A DNA stretch of 64,000 nt, from positions 3,410,001-3,474,000 of the forward strand of contig NZ_CP188258.1 of NCBI RefSeq assembly GCF_049994905.1, read 5' to 3'. Below the pieces are notes generated by a model. That model had not been told where the DNA came from. It made no database searches and saw only the letters and a program-made list of their open reading frames with translations. A program made the translations under genes and the position numbers. The first letter of the stretch is position 1. Each line of letters starts with the position of its first letter. Source of the DNA: Diaminobutyricibacter sp049994905 (GTDB lineage Bacteria; Actinomycetota; Actinomycetes; Actinomycetales; Microbacteriaceae). This document shows, piece after piece, positions 31,008 through 39,719 of the stretch.

Positions 31008-31381
31008 TACTTCTTCTCCATCTTCGCGCCGTAACGGCTGCGAGCCTGCTTGCGGTTCTTGACGGCCTGGGTGTCGAGCGCGCCACGGACGATCTTGTAA
31101 CGAACACCCGGGAGGTCCTTAACACGACCGCCGCGGACGAGCACCATCGAGTGCTCCTGCAGGTTGTGGCCCTCGCCCGGGATGTAGGCGGTGACCTCGG
31201 TGCCGTTGGACAGCTTCACACGGGCCACCTTGCGCAGAGCCGAGTTCGGCTTCTTGGGGGTCGTCGTGTAGACGCGCGTGCACACGCCGCGCTGCTGGGG
31301 GTTGGACTTCAGGGCGGGAGCCTTGGTCTTCGTGACCTTGGGGCTGCGGCCCTTCCGAACCAACTGCTGAATGGTTGGCAC
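31007..31381 (-). CDS. rpsL: 30S ribosomal protein S12
   Basis: S12 controls decoding accuracy. I chose the GTG at 31381 (VPTIQQLVRKGRSPK), which has a perfect AAGGAG six bases upstream and gives 124 residues; an in-frame ATG at 31408 would add nine atypical residues. Lys43 (TPKKPNS) and Lys88 (GGRVKDLPG) are unmutated, so the gene itself predicts streptomycin sensitivity. First gene of the str operon. Confidence 0.99.
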   Translation of the reverse strand: MPTIQQLVRKGRSPKVTKTKAPALKSNPQQRGVCTRVYTTTPKKPNSALRKVARVKLSNGTEVTAYIPGEGHNLQEHSMVLVRGGRVKDLPGVRYKIVRGALDTQAVKNRKQARSRYGAKMEKK

Positions 31382-31736
31382 TACGTTCTCCTTGTATATG
31401 AACTGCACGGTGACAGCTGTTGCTTTACTGCTTCGAACGACTTCACGCCGACGTTCTGGCGTGTCGGGGTTCTGTGGTCACCAACCGGCGGCGCAGAATG
31501 AATTCTGGTTCGGGGTTGATATGCCGTGGGGGCCTGATGTGGCCCAACATGGATGAGCACGAGCCAACCGCTCGGGGTTCCCGCTCTCCGGCTTCAGGAC
31601 CAGAAGTTTTCGGGCACCACGCGAGCGCGTGACAAAGCACACACCCGAAAAATACTAGCTTGCGCGCGGGTCCCGGTCAAATGACGGGCACCTCTGAGCA
31701 CAACGCACAGGTGTCTCCCGGCATTCCCCGGGTCGC
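31382..31736. other. str-operon leader and promoter region
   Basis: No gene is visible in these 355 bases. They contain the str promoter and a long (about 265-base) untranslated leader before rpsL. Confidence 0.7.
31652..31680 (-). promoter_or_regulatory. Promoter of the str operon
   Basis: Minus-strand TTGACC (31680-31675) and TAGTAT (31657-31652) are separated by exactly 17 bases, a strong match to the housekeeping consensus, with an AT-rich stretch just downstream. It would drive rpsL-rpsG-fusA and probably tuf. Confidence 0.75.
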
Positions 31737-32228
31737 CTACTCTTTGTCGTCGTGCTCCCAGGGCCAGCGCGGCCTTCCACGTTGCTGGAAGCGGCCGACG
31801 AGCACCAACTGGTAGACGAACGCGACTACGGCGCCCGCTATTCCGGTGGCCACCGAGAACCACGACGCGAACATGTGGAAGGAGAAGGTGAGGAAGCCGA
31901 GGGGTTCGCTTCCGCCGACCGCGTAGGCGATGCCGCCGCTGAGCACGAAGACCACGTAGGCGATCACGCCGACGAGGAGTGCTGTCAGCGGGGCGATGCG
32001 CTGTTCGTCAGACGGCACGCTGCGGCCGCGGACGACCAGGCTGATGAGCACGGCGATCGTCGCGCATCCGACCATCACCGGCCCGACAAGGGGCCCGGCG
32101 TCGGGAACGTCGATGACCTCGATGTTCCAATACAGGCTGATCAGGCCGAACGCCGCAACCAGGATGGCGAGGTAGAGGAAGGCAGCGAAGAAGGCGACGA
32201 CAGTCGCGTAGTTCCGGTCCTCACGCAT
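31737..32228 (-). CDS. Small integral membrane protein of unknown function (DUF6121-like)
   Basis: A 163-residue protein with four hydrophobic segments (about 9-33, 48-66, 80-103 and 115-142) and a charged end WPWEHDDKE. It resembles a family I associate with Microbacteriaceae (DUF6121), but I cannot confirm this. It lies 20 bases after the 372-residue membrane gene at 32249-33367 in the same direction, so the two are probably one transcript. The 3' end is only about 57 bases before the str promoter region. Confidence 0.6.
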   Translation of the reverse strand: MREDRNYATVVAFFAAFLYLAILVAAFGLISLYWNIEVIDVPDAGPLVGPVMVGCATIAVLISLVVRGRSVPSDEQRIAPLTALLVGVIAYVVFVLSGGIAYAVGGSEPLGFLTFSFHMFASWFSVATGIAGAVVAFVYQLVLVGRFQQRGRPRWPWEHDDKE

Positions 32229-32248
32229 GGTGCGCCGACATCAGGTGC

Positions 32249-33367
32249 CTAGGCTCCCGGTGCGTACCCGTTCTGTGTGGCGCGGGGTCCGGCGGCGATG
32301 GCGCGGTCGTACTCGGCCTGGGCTTCGATGTTCTTCGCCTTGAGCTTGCGGCCGCGGACAGCCAGCCACAGTCCGGTCCAGATCGATACCTCGCGGGCCA
32401 CGATGCCGGCCCAGATCGCGGGAGCCGTGAGCCAGAGCACATTCAGCCCGCGGCCGACCACCTCCGGCGTCAGTTTCCACGCCTGAATCTGCAGGAGAAC
32501 GCCGCCGGCGTAAGAGAAGTAGGTCACTGCGGCCACCACGAAACCGCCGATGATGTAGGCCCACCAACCGGCGCGGTTGAGAATCTGGATCAGCACCACC
32601 ATCGCGACGAAGAAGAAGATGACGGGAATCCAGAATACCCAGGTACCGATGAACGACTTCACGAAAACGTCGAGGTACCGTGCCGCCGGAAATCCGATCG
32701 CCGCGATGACGAGGTTGACCGCGGCATAGACGACCGCGAACACGACGGTGCCCAGGAGGGCGATCAGGATGCCGAAGCCCCTGTTGCTCTTCTTCTTGGG
32801 GGGCACGGGCGCAGTGACGTAGATCGGGGTGGCCACAGCGCCGTATCCGGCCGGGGCGGTTTCTCCCGCCACAGCGGCTCCGGCGACGGCTGCTCCGGCG
32901 ACGGCCGGGGGCTCGGTGGTCCTCGTCGACTCCGCGGCCGGTCGCGTCGTGTACACCCCGGTGACGGCGGCTTCGTCGTACGCGGCGACCTTCTCGTCGG
33001 CGACATCGGCCTCGGTGTTGGAGCGGGCGACGGCGGCTGCGACCTCTTCGTCGCTTGCGGCCACAGGCTCGGGGGCTGTGACCGGTGCGGGTGCAGCGGC
33101 AGATTCCGCGGTGGATGGTGCGGATGCGGCGGATGGTTCGGATGCGATGCCAGCGGACGCGGGCGCGACCGGCTCCCCTGCTCCCGCGCCGTCAGCGGTA
33201 TTCGCCTCCTCGGCGGAACCCGCCGTCTCCGGAGCGTTCACGTGGCCGCGGGCCGAGACAGGTTGCGATGGCGGGTTCGCGATGTCGGCGTCGGTCCCGT
33301 TCGTCCCGGTGTCCGTCTCGCCGGTCGGTTCAGCAGGGTTCGGTGACTCAGGCGTCGTATTGCTCAT
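32249..33367 (-). CDS. Membrane protein with long disordered acidic N-terminus
   Basis: A 372-residue protein I do not recognise by function. Residues 1-200 are Ala/Pro/Thr/Glu-rich and predicted disordered. Residues about 203-335 carry four hydrophobic segments, including FGILIALLGTVVFAVVYAAV, and a basic cytoplasmic end (RGRKLKAKNIEAQAEYDRAI). It lies 107 bases after pilO, in the same direction, so read-through from the pilus operon is possible. A role in the pilus is not shown. Confidence 0.65.
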   Translation of the reverse strand: MSNTTPESPNPAEPTGETDTGTNGTDADIANPPSQPVSARGHVNAPETAGSAEEANTADGAGAGEPVAPASAGIASEPSAASAPSTAESAAAPAPVTAPEPVAASDEEVAAAVARSNTEADVADEKVAAYDEAAVTGVYTTRPAAESTRTTEPPAVAGAAVAGAAVAGETAPAGYGAVATPIYVTAPVPPKKKSNRGFGILIALLGTVVFAVVYAAVNLVIAAIGFPAARYLDVFVKSFIGTWVFWIPVIFFFVAMVVLIQILNRAGWWAYIIGGFVVAAVTYFSYAGGVLLQIQAWKLTPEVVGRGLNVLWLTAPAIWAGIVAREVSIWTGLWLAVRGRKLKAKNIEAQAEYDRAIAAGPRATQNGYAPGA

Positions 33368-33474
33368 GGTGTCACTCCTCGATCAGCCCACCCGGGCATC
33401 CGTCACTCTGGTGCAACCATAGCAACGGGGTACCCGGATGGGCCGGAGGCGACAGGCGCTCTCGAGAAGTGTGT

Positions 33475-34263
33475 TTACGGCTTGGGGGTCGCGGTCGGAG
33501 CGGGTGTCGACGTCGGTGTGGGCGTCGCGCCAGCCGCGCCCGGTGAGACCGTGCCGGCCTTCGGGGACGCGAGAACGTAGACGTAGCCGCCGATCGTATA
33601 GGTCGGAAGGGACGCAGTTCCGGACGCTGTCGCGGCGCCTCCCCCACCTCCGCTGAAGCTGGTCACCATGAACAGTCGCGGACCGTTCTGGAGCTTGTCG
33701 AGGAACGCGAGCGCCGCCGCGTCCGGAGCCTGGATGCCGATCTTCACCGGGATGGCGACGAAGTTCTGGGCGGTGATGAGCGGGTTCGACTTCAGCGTCG
33801 GTGCCTGAGGTGCCGTCGGCGCAGCCGGCGCGGCGGAGGGCGCAGGCGTGGCCGACGGCGACGGCGATGAACCTGCTTTCCCTGTCGCCGCAGGCGCCGG
33901 GGCGGGTGCGGCCGGTGGCAGGTACGCAACGGCGTCGCTCGGGGTGAACGCGGTCACGGTGGCGCCGGTCGACGAGGCGAGAAGGTAGACCGTGCTCAAG
34001 AGCTTGTCGAGCGCAGGCGACGACGGGATCGAAGTCTGCAAAGTGGCCAGTTGAGCCTTGAGCTCGTTCAGCTTGCCGTAATCGGCGCGCATCTTCGTGA
34101 TCGCGTCTTGGGTGGACGCGTTCTGCGCAGCGATCGTCGACCGTTGCAGATCGGCCGCCTGCGCCGCGGCGAGCTGCGGCTGCACACCCAGAACATACCC
34201 GAGTCCGCCGACGATCGCGATCGCGAGCACGGCACCGATCATCAGAAGTCGGTTCTTGTCCAC
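33475..34263 (-). CDS. pilO: Type IV pilus assembly protein PilO-like
   Basis: PilO works with PilM and PilN to align the motor and pilus base at the membrane. I chose the GTG at 34263 (VDKNRLLMIGAVLAIAIVGG), one base after the pilN stop and with AGAAGGG upstream, giving 262 residues. It has one N-terminal membrane helix (7-27), a coiled coil (about 30-75), and a ferredoxin-like C-terminal region interrupted by a Pro/Ala/Ser-rich insert (about 125-170). It ends with a Pro/Thr-rich tail (TPTPTSTPAPTATPKP). Sequence identity to PilO is low; the call rests on topology and place. Confidence 0.75.
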   Translation of the reverse strand: MDKNRLLMIGAVLAIAIVGGLGYVLGVQPQLAAAQAADLQRSTIAAQNASTQDAITKMRADYGKLNELKAQLATLQTSIPSSPALDKLLSTVYLLASSTGATVTAFTPSDAVAYLPPAAPAPAPAATGKAGSSPSPSATPAPSAAPAAPTAPQAPTLKSNPLITAQNFVAIPVKIGIQAPDAAALAFLDKLQNGPRLFMVTSFSGGGGGAATASGTASLPTYTIGGYVYVLASPKAGTVSPGAAGATPTPTSTPAPTATPKP

Positions 34264-34264
34264 G

Positions 34265-35047
34265 TTATTTGCCCTTCTGTGTGTCGAAGCGACCGTCGAA
34301 CGCGCTCTCGTTGAGATGGATCGTGGCTGTTGCGTTGTACTCGCCGGCCGACGCGAGTGTGATCCCACCGGGCGCAGTGTCGGCAACCCCGGGTAGCGTC
34401 GCGAGGGCGCTCAGCCACAGCGGCAGATCGGGAAGGGACTTGCTCGTGACAGTCAGCGTCACGGTCGCGACTCGTGACGCCTGAAGTGGGACAGCCGACT
34501 GCGGGTAAGCCGTCAACGGCGAAGCCGAGTCCACGGTGACGGCGGTCAGCGTCACATTGGCGGGGATGGTGCCCTTTGCCTTATTGAGGAAGGTGTTCCA
34601 GTCGATCTCGGTGGATGCGCCGATCTGCTGGCCGGCTTGCGTCAGCTGGATCTGGCTCTGGACTTCGTTCACCACGCTGTACTTCTGCTCCTGGAGCAGA
34701 AGGGACTGGGTCTTCGCCTGTTCGGCCGTCAAGGCTTCCTGCGACTTCAACGCGAAGAACGCGCTGCCGGCGATCGCAGCAACGACGATGACGATCACGA
34801 TGACGAGCCAGACGACCAGTTGCCGAGCTAAAGCGTCTCGTTTGCGGCTAGCTCGCACCTCCGGCGGGAGGAGATCCACCCGGGGCTCAGCACCGATCAG
34901 TACGACGGCGTGAGCGGCAGTGATCGATGGAGCCTCGTCAACACCGCCATCCTCAGCCCTGCTGCCCTTTCGAAGCGACAGTCCCCGGCGCTTCGAAGCG
35001 TTGTTCTCGTCGCTGGTTCCCGCTCTGCGTCCTGTTGTCGTGCTCAT
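34265..35047 (-). CDS. pilN: Type IV pilus assembly protein PilN-like
   Basis: A 260-residue bitopic protein. A cytoplasmic N-terminus contains the PilM-binding-type motif RVDLLPPEVRASR (about residues 56-68; the canonical form is INLLPWR). One membrane helix (about 78-100), a coiled coil and a ferredoxin-like periplasmic-type domain follow. The N-terminal 45 residues before the motif are longer than usual. It overlaps pilM by four bases and is followed by pilO. Confidence 0.85.
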   Translation of the reverse strand: MSTTTGRRAGTSDENNASKRRGLSLRKGSRAEDGGVDEAPSITAAHAVVLIGAEPRVDLLPPEVRASRKRDALARQLVVWLVIVIVIVVAAIAGSAFFALKSQEALTAEQAKTQSLLLQEQKYSVVNEVQSQIQLTQAGQQIGASTEIDWNTFLNKAKGTIPANVTLTAVTVDSASPLTAYPQSAVPLQASRVATVTLTVTSKSLPDLPLWLSALATLPGVADTAPGGITLASAGEYNATATIHLNESAFDGRFDTQKGK

Positions 35048-36096
35048 GCTGCTGCGCTCCCGATCGCAAGCCCAAGGGCTACTGTTATCGACGACTGCCG
35101 CTCCCGCAGGTCATCCGCGTTCAGTCCGCGTGACAGTGCGACCGCTGCGAACGGGTTGCCGTGCGACACGGGGATCCGGCTGTATTCGCTCAGGATGTCG
35201 ACGAAGCCGGGAAGCTGGGCGCCGCCACCGGTCACGATGATCTGCGTCACCGGATCGCTCGGCCTGGTGTTGGAGAAATAGGTGATCGTGTTGCGAAGAC
35301 TGCCGAGAAGTTCGCTGATCACTTCATAAATCGTCGACACGATCTTCTGCTCTTCCGCGTTGGAGACTGTGCTGGCGAGCCCGTACGCGCGCTTGTACCG
35401 CTCGGCCTCCTCGATGGGTACCTCGAGGCGCGCCGCGAGCGCAGTGGTGATTTCGGCACCGCCGGTCGGGATGATGCGCACGAACTGGGGGAACCCGTTG
35501 GATGCGACGACCACGCTTGTCGTGTTGGCACCGATGTCGACGACGGCGACCGTCCCCGGAACCTTCGGACGGCTGAGCAGAACGCGGTCGAGTGCGAAGG
35601 GGATGAGGTCGACATCCACCGGGGTCAGGCCGGCGAGCCGGGTGGCCCGCACATTGCCGAGGACTGCCTCCTTGACCGCTGCGATGAGAAGGCCATTCGT
35701 CATCGCACCATGCTCGGTCACCGTCTCCGAGATCGGGTAGAAGTCGAGAAGTGCGTCCTGAACGGGGACCGGGAGCATGTCCTGCACCACGAACGGAAGG
35801 GACTCACGGATGCGGTCGCGAGGCCCTGAGGGAACGCTGAGATCGCGTGCAAGGACCCTCTGGTTGCCCATCCCGAGCACGACGCGCTTGCTCTTGAATC
35901 CGCCGGCCGACCAGAGCTGCTTGAGGAGTGTACCTACCGTGTTCGGTTCCAGGACTTCACCACGGCTGACCGCTCCTTCAGGAACATCGAGTTCGTGGTA
36001 GCGCAGCAGGGTGGGCCTCGCCTTGTCGGCGTCGGCCACCTCGACGGCGCGCACCTTCGTGCTGCCGATGTCGACTCCTACGATCGTCTTGGCCAT
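35044..36096 (-). CDS. pilM: Type IV pilus assembly protein PilM
   Basis: PilM is an actin/FtsA-fold cytoplasmic protein that binds the PilN tail and the motor. The 350-residue product has the phosphate-1 loop VGVDIGSTKVRAVEV (about 6-20), phosphate-2 VVDIGANTTSVVV (about 190-202) and the adenosine motif IIVTGGGAQLPGFVDIL (about 288-304). Length is normal. It follows pilD after 28 bases and overlaps pilN by four. Confidence 0.95.
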   Translation of the reverse strand: MAKTIVGVDIGSTKVRAVEVADADKARPTLLRYHELDVPEGAVSRGEVLEPNTVGTLLKQLWSAGGFKSKRVVLGMGNQRVLARDLSVPSGPRDRIRESLPFVVQDMLPVPVQDALLDFYPISETVTEHGAMTNGLLIAAVKEAVLGNVRATRLAGLTPVDVDLIPFALDRVLLSRPKVPGTVAVVDIGANTTSVVVASNGFPQFVRIIPTGGAEITTALAARLEVPIEEAERYKRAYGLASTVSNAEEQKIVSTIYEVISELLGSLRNTITYFSNTRPSDPVTQIIVTGGGAQLPGFVDILSEYSRIPVSHGNPFAAVALSRGLNADDLRERQSSITVALGLAIGSAAA

Positions 36097-36124
36097 GGTC
36101 TTTCTCCTTTCGCGACTGTCGCGG

Positions 36125-36958
36125 TCATGCGACGCCGATCAGACTGAGGTAGGCCGACCAGACGGCGTTACCGAAAAAGATCCCGAGCCAGGCGCCGGCG
36201 AGCATCCACGGCCCGAACGGGATGCCGCTCTTGCGACCCGCGCGACGCGTCGCAAGAAGGACGAGTCCGTAGACTCCACCGAGCAGGAAGGCGGAGAAGG
36301 CGCCGACGACCAGCGCACCCCAACCCAGCCAGCCGAGGTAGAGCCCGAGAAGGCCCGCGAGTTTGACGTCGCCGAGGCCCATTCCGCCCGGCCGCAGAAA
36401 CGCAAGCGAGAAGTAGAAGCCAAGCATCGTTGCTCCGCCGATCCCTGCGGTGGCGAGCTGCTGCCAGTGGCCCCCAAGCAGGGCCGCGCCGCCCAGCAGC
36501 GCCGCAGCGACGAGGTAGCTCGGGAGCACGATCTTGTCCGGGAGCCGGTGCGTGTCGATGTCGATGAGACCGAGCGCCACGCTCACTGCGGCGAGATAGA
36601 GGAAAGCGCAGAGAGCCAGGGCGGCCGACACGATCGCGAGGGCCTGATAGCCGGCCAGCGCGTCGACGAAAGGCACGAGAAACACGGCAGCCACGACGGC
36701 GAACAGCAGCGCGGTACCGAATTCCACCAGGGGATATCGCACCGAGATCCGGGCTCCGCAGTCACGGCACCGCCCGCGAAGCACGAGCCACGACAAGACC
36801 GGGATGTTGTCGTACGGGCGGATGCGGGAGTTGCAAGACGGGCACGCACTCGGCGGGTTCACGATCGACCGGCCGGCAGGGATGCGGTAGACGACGACGT
36901 TGAGGAAGGAGCCGACAAGCGACCCGAACACTGCTGCGAAAGCGACCACGTCGATCAC
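36125..36958 (-). CDS. pilD: Prepilin peptidase / N-methyltransferase PilD
   Basis: PilD cleaves class III leader peptides after glycine and methylates the new N-terminus. The 277-residue product has the zinc-binding pairs Cys39/Cys42 and Cys64/Cys67 of the methylase domain, and the catalytic aspartates in LGLIDIDTHRLPD (Asp133/135) and GGMGLGDVKL (Asp197). About eight membrane helices are predicted. It is the full bifunctional form, not the short FlaK/TadV type. It starts one base after the end of the 541-residue pilin-like gene. Confidence 0.95.
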   Translation of the reverse strand: MIDVVAFAAVFGSLVGSFLNVVVYRIPAGRSIVNPPSACPSCNSRIRPYDNIPVLSWLVLRGRCRDCGARISVRYPLVEFGTALLFAVVAAVFLVPFVDALAGYQALAIVSAALALCAFLYLAAVSVALGLIDIDTHRLPDKIVLPSYLVAAALLGGAALLGGHWQQLATAGIGGATMLGFYFSLAFLRPGGMGLGDVKLAGLLGLYLGWLGWGALVVGAFSAFLLGGVYGLVLLATRRAGRKSGIPFGPWMLAGAWLGIFFGNAVWSAYLSLIGVA

Positions 36959-38584
36959 CTACCCCGTGATGTTCCGGCTGGAGAACACCGCACCCAGGTA
37001 GCCTGGGGTGAAGGAGGTCGAGATGTGGGTGGCGTCCGCGAGATTCCACCCCGGCAGGCCGATCGGAACGAAGTTCAGGACGTACGAGTTGTCGAACTTG
37101 ACGTCGAGCGTGTAAATCTGGCCCCACATCTGGCTACCCGTGCTGCTCAAGCCGCAGGGCGTGTAAAGGAACATGTCGACGGAGGCGTCTGTCGTCACCT
37201 GGTTATCGATCTCCGACGGACTTGCGTTGGTTGGGCAGTCGGGTGTTTTGTTCGTGAGATTCGCGTCTGGTGTGATCATCCAGAGTCGCTGTGAGGAAGC
37301 GACCGAGGGCGTGCTTGACGTAATCGTCTGGTTCTTCAGCTGATAGCTTGTCGCGAACAGAACCACATCGGACTTCAACGTGAGGTTGAGCCCACTGAGA
37401 TCCACGTGCTGGCTGTTGCAGCCACTACCCGCTAGCGCGTTGATGATCGTCGGACCGGTGGCAGCGTTGATCTTGGCTGCGACGTCGGTCTTGCAATTGG
37501 CTGCGTTGACCACGGCGTACGGAGTTGAGGTCGCGTCCACCCAGTCCGGCGGGTTGTAGCCGAAGTCGACCCACGGCGGGACTACCGGCATGGTCGGGGT
37601 GGGGATTCCGGTCTTGTTCTGGGTGACCGTTCCAGCGATGGTGCCGGTCTTGGTGACCGTCCCCGCTGTCACGAAGGACCCACCGACGGAGCCACTGACG
37701 CTACTCGAGCCCGTCAAGGGTCCGGACGTGACACTGCCGCCGACTGTGCCGCCGATCGAGACGGGGCCTTCGGCTGTGATGCTGCCGTTGACCTTCGAAC
37801 CGCCCGCAAGGGTCACCGACTTGCCGCTCGAAAGACCGAGAGCGACGACGTTTCCGAGGATCGTGCTGTTGTTGCCGATGCTGACAGCCGTGGATGCGTA
37901 GACGTCACCGTTGATCGTGCACGCGCTCGTCGTGGAGTAAGACCCCCCACCGAGAATCACCGATCCCTGGACGGAGCCGCCCGCCTGACAGGAGAGGCTC
38001 CCGTTGACGAACATCATGCCTGGCTTCGAGGTGCCCTGCTGGGTGATGGTGAGGTTCGTGATCGTCGTATCGGTGACCTGCCATCCGAAGACACCTGCTC
38101 CGGTTCCCTGTACGGGCTGCGGGAGAATGGCGGGAGTGTAGTTGAAGATCGTCTCCACAGTCTTCTTCGTCGGTGCGAACCCCGTTCCCGATCCGACTGA
38201 AACGATCCTGACTTTCTTGAGGTCGGGATTTGTGGTGGGGCAGCCAGGGTGCCATGCCGTCCCGGTGATGTCCGGAAGCTGGTAGGAGACGTTCACGGTG
38301 TAGACAGGTGCGCTCGAGCTCGTATACGGCGCATTGCAGACGCTCTTGCTGAGGTCGGCCTGCGCCGCCGCGATGCCGGCTTCGGCAGCGGCCTGAGCTT
38401 GGACGCCCCCTCTGGTGGTGTCGCTGAAGTGCAGACCTGCGACTAACACGGTCCCGGTTGTCGCGACGAAGATCATCATGACCGCCGAGATACCGATTAC
38501 GGCGATGAGCGCCGCTCCGTTTTCGCGTTCACGCGAACCGTGCAAGGCGTTATGGCGTGATCCTAGGATTCTTGTCAGAAGCAT
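36959..38584 (-). CDS. Large PilX-type minor-pilin-like surface protein with Gly/Ser/Val repeats
   Basis: A 541-residue protein. The N-terminus (RERENGAALIAVIGISAVMM) is the PilX type: Gly then a hydrophobic helix, lacking the Glu at +5 of ordinary pilins. Residues about 200-330 are short turns of the type GSV-GNV-GSI-GGSV-GTV, resembling the beta-helical repeat of bactofilins. A Cys-containing domain follows to the end. It overlaps the upstream pilin gene by ten bases. I infer a tip or adhesive minor pilin; the function of the repeat domain is not known. Codon use looks less GC-biased than in the flanking genes. Confidence 0.75.
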   Translation of the reverse strand: MLLTRILGSRHNALHGSRERENGAALIAVIGISAVMMIFVATTGTVLVAGLHFSDTTRGGVQAQAAAEAGIAAAQADLSKSVCNAPYTSSSAPVYTVNVSYQLPDITGTAWHPGCPTTNPDLKKVRIVSVGSGTGFAPTKKTVETIFNYTPAILPQPVQGTGAGVFGWQVTDTTITNLTITQQGTSKPGMMFVNGSLSCQAGGSVQGSVILGGGSYSTTSACTINGDVYASTAVSIGNNSTILGNVVALGLSSGKSVTLAGGSKVNGSITAEGPVSIGGTVGGSVTSGPLTGSSSVSGSVGGSFVTAGTVTKTGTIAGTVTQNKTGIPTPTMPVVPPWVDFGYNPPDWVDATSTPYAVVNAANCKTDVAAKINAATGPTIINALAGSGCNSQHVDLSGLNLTLKSDVVLFATSYQLKNQTITSSTPSVASSQRLWMITPDANLTNKTPDCPTNASPSEIDNQVTTDASVDMFLYTPCGLSSTGSQMWGQIYTLDVKFDNSYVLNFVPIGLPGWNLADATHISTSFTPGYLGAVFSSRNITG

Positions 38585-39201
38585 GGCGCACTCTCCGTTG
38601 TCGGGTTTGGGATGGTGGCTGTGGTCTCAATATGAACGGGCTGACCCGTTCCGGTGGTCACGTCGAATTTGAGATCGACGCGCGTGCCGTTGGGTGCGGC
38701 GAAAATCAGTGCCGAAGGCGACGCATCGACCTGTACCTGAAGGCCATTGCCGATCAGTGTCCAGGACGAGTCGGGCGTTCCGATGGGCATCACGATCGGG
38801 ACCGCGGGGGTGGTGATCTTGGTGTATATCGCGCCCCCGAGCGCCGTCGTGTAAAGCCAGGCTCGGCAGGAGGTCCCGCTCGAAGCCCCCTGAGTCGGGT
38901 CGACGTTCGGATCCATGCTGAATTCGCGGGCCAGCAGGAGCTGCGAACCGGACGTCGAATCGACCTGCACGCTCAACGCAGTCGCGTTGTTCACCCCCTG
39001 TTCGATGGAGCGGGAGATGAGCTGGCCGAGGTCAGCCGCCTGAGTAGCGGAACGGACAGTGTTCTGGGTGCGGGATGCGCCGACGAAAAGTCCGCCGACC
39101 ATTGCGATCACGAGCAGGGTGAGCAGTGCCGCTATGAGGAGTTCGATGAGGGTCAGGCCCGCGTCTGCGCGGGCCTCATCCAACGGGGCCGAGGTGCTCA
39201 T
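38575..39201 (-). CDS. Minor pseudopilin, PilW/PilJ-like
   Basis: A 208-residue prepilin. The ATG at 39201 overlaps the preceding stop as ATGA. The leader MSTSAPLDEARADAG ends at the cleavage glycine, followed by LTLIELLIAALLTLLVIAMV with Glu at +5. The globular part has two cysteines (about 115 and 207) that could form a disulfide. The size and place between a PilV-like and a PilX-like gene suggest a PilW-type subunit. Confidence 0.8.
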   Translation of the reverse strand: MSTSAPLDEARADAGLTLIELLIAALLTLLVIAMVGGLFVGASRTQNTVRSATQAADLGQLISRSIEQGVNNATALSVQVDSTSGSQLLLAREFSMDPNVDPTQGASSGTSCRAWLYTTALGGAIYTKITTPAVPIVMPIGTPDSSWTLIGNGLQVQVDASPSALIFAAPNGTRVDLKFDVTTGTGQPVHIETTATIPNPTTESAPCF

Positions 39202-39617
39202 GAGGTCAGGTACACCTTGGTGATCGCGGAGGCGAGCACTTTGGGGCTGCCGGTCAACGTCACGGAAACGCTTACCGTGATGACACCAGGCGTGCCTGCG
39301 GTGCAGGCTCCCACGGCGCGTTTCGGTTGGAAGGACACTCCGCGACGGTCGACAACAGGAGGGAGGACCTGGTTCTGATAGGCAGTCAGTGTTGCGCACG
39401 TGGGCGTCCCCACCCGTGCAGCGTCGATCTGCTGGTTCACGAGCTGGCTCGCTGTGGCGATGTTCGTGTTCTCGGTGCTCACCTTGAGGGAGCCGACGAG
39501 TCCGGGAATCAGTCCGAGGGCGACGATCCCGAGCAGGAACATCGCAACGACGACCTCGATGAGGGTAAAGCCGCCGTCATCGACGGCGGCGTTGCTGGTG
39601 CGGATGAGATTCCTCAC
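39198..39617 (-). CDS. Minor pseudopilin, PilV-like
   Basis: A 139-residue prepilin starting at the GTG at 39617, with GAGGGAGG upstream. The leader ends DDGG before FTLIEVVVAMFLLGIVALGL, with Glu at +5. A small beta-sheet domain with two cysteines follows. It lies 102 bases after pilA, across a strong hairpin, and overlaps the next pilin gene by four bases. Confidence 0.85.
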   Translation of the reverse strand: MRNLIRTSNAAVDDGGFTLIEVVVAMFLLGIVALGLIPGLVGSLKVSTENTNIATASQLVNQQIDAARVGTPTCATLTAYQNQVLPPVVDRRGVSFQPKRAVGACTAGTPGVITVSVSVTLTGSPKVLASAITKVYLTS

Positions 39618-39665
39618 GATTCGCCTCCCTCGGGTTCAGGCATCGGGAATGTCTGGGTTATGCGT

Positions 39666-39709
39666 TGGTGGGGTGGACCGGCGCGTATACGCGGCGTGCC
39701 ACCCCACCA
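39666..39709 (-). terminator. Strong hairpin between pilA and the minor pilin genes
   Basis: TGGTGGGGTGG and CCACCCCACCA pair perfectly (11 bp), enclosing a second dyad CGCGTATACGCG. It begins 11 bases after the pilA stop. No U-tract follows. Such an element would protect the pilA message or partly terminate it, keeping the major pilin in excess over the minor pilins. Confidence 0.65.
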
Positions 39710-39719
39710 GGGATCGTTG

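Noticed and set aside
31007..31381. Streptomycin-resistance changes in S12 and rifampicin changes in RpoB
   Set aside because: Lys43 and Lys88 of S12 and the rifampicin pocket residues of RpoB are unmutated.
36011..37294. 427-codon plus-strand frame opposite pilD and its neighbours
   Set aside because: Antisense to pilD, with no domain and Arg/Glu/His-rich shadow composition.
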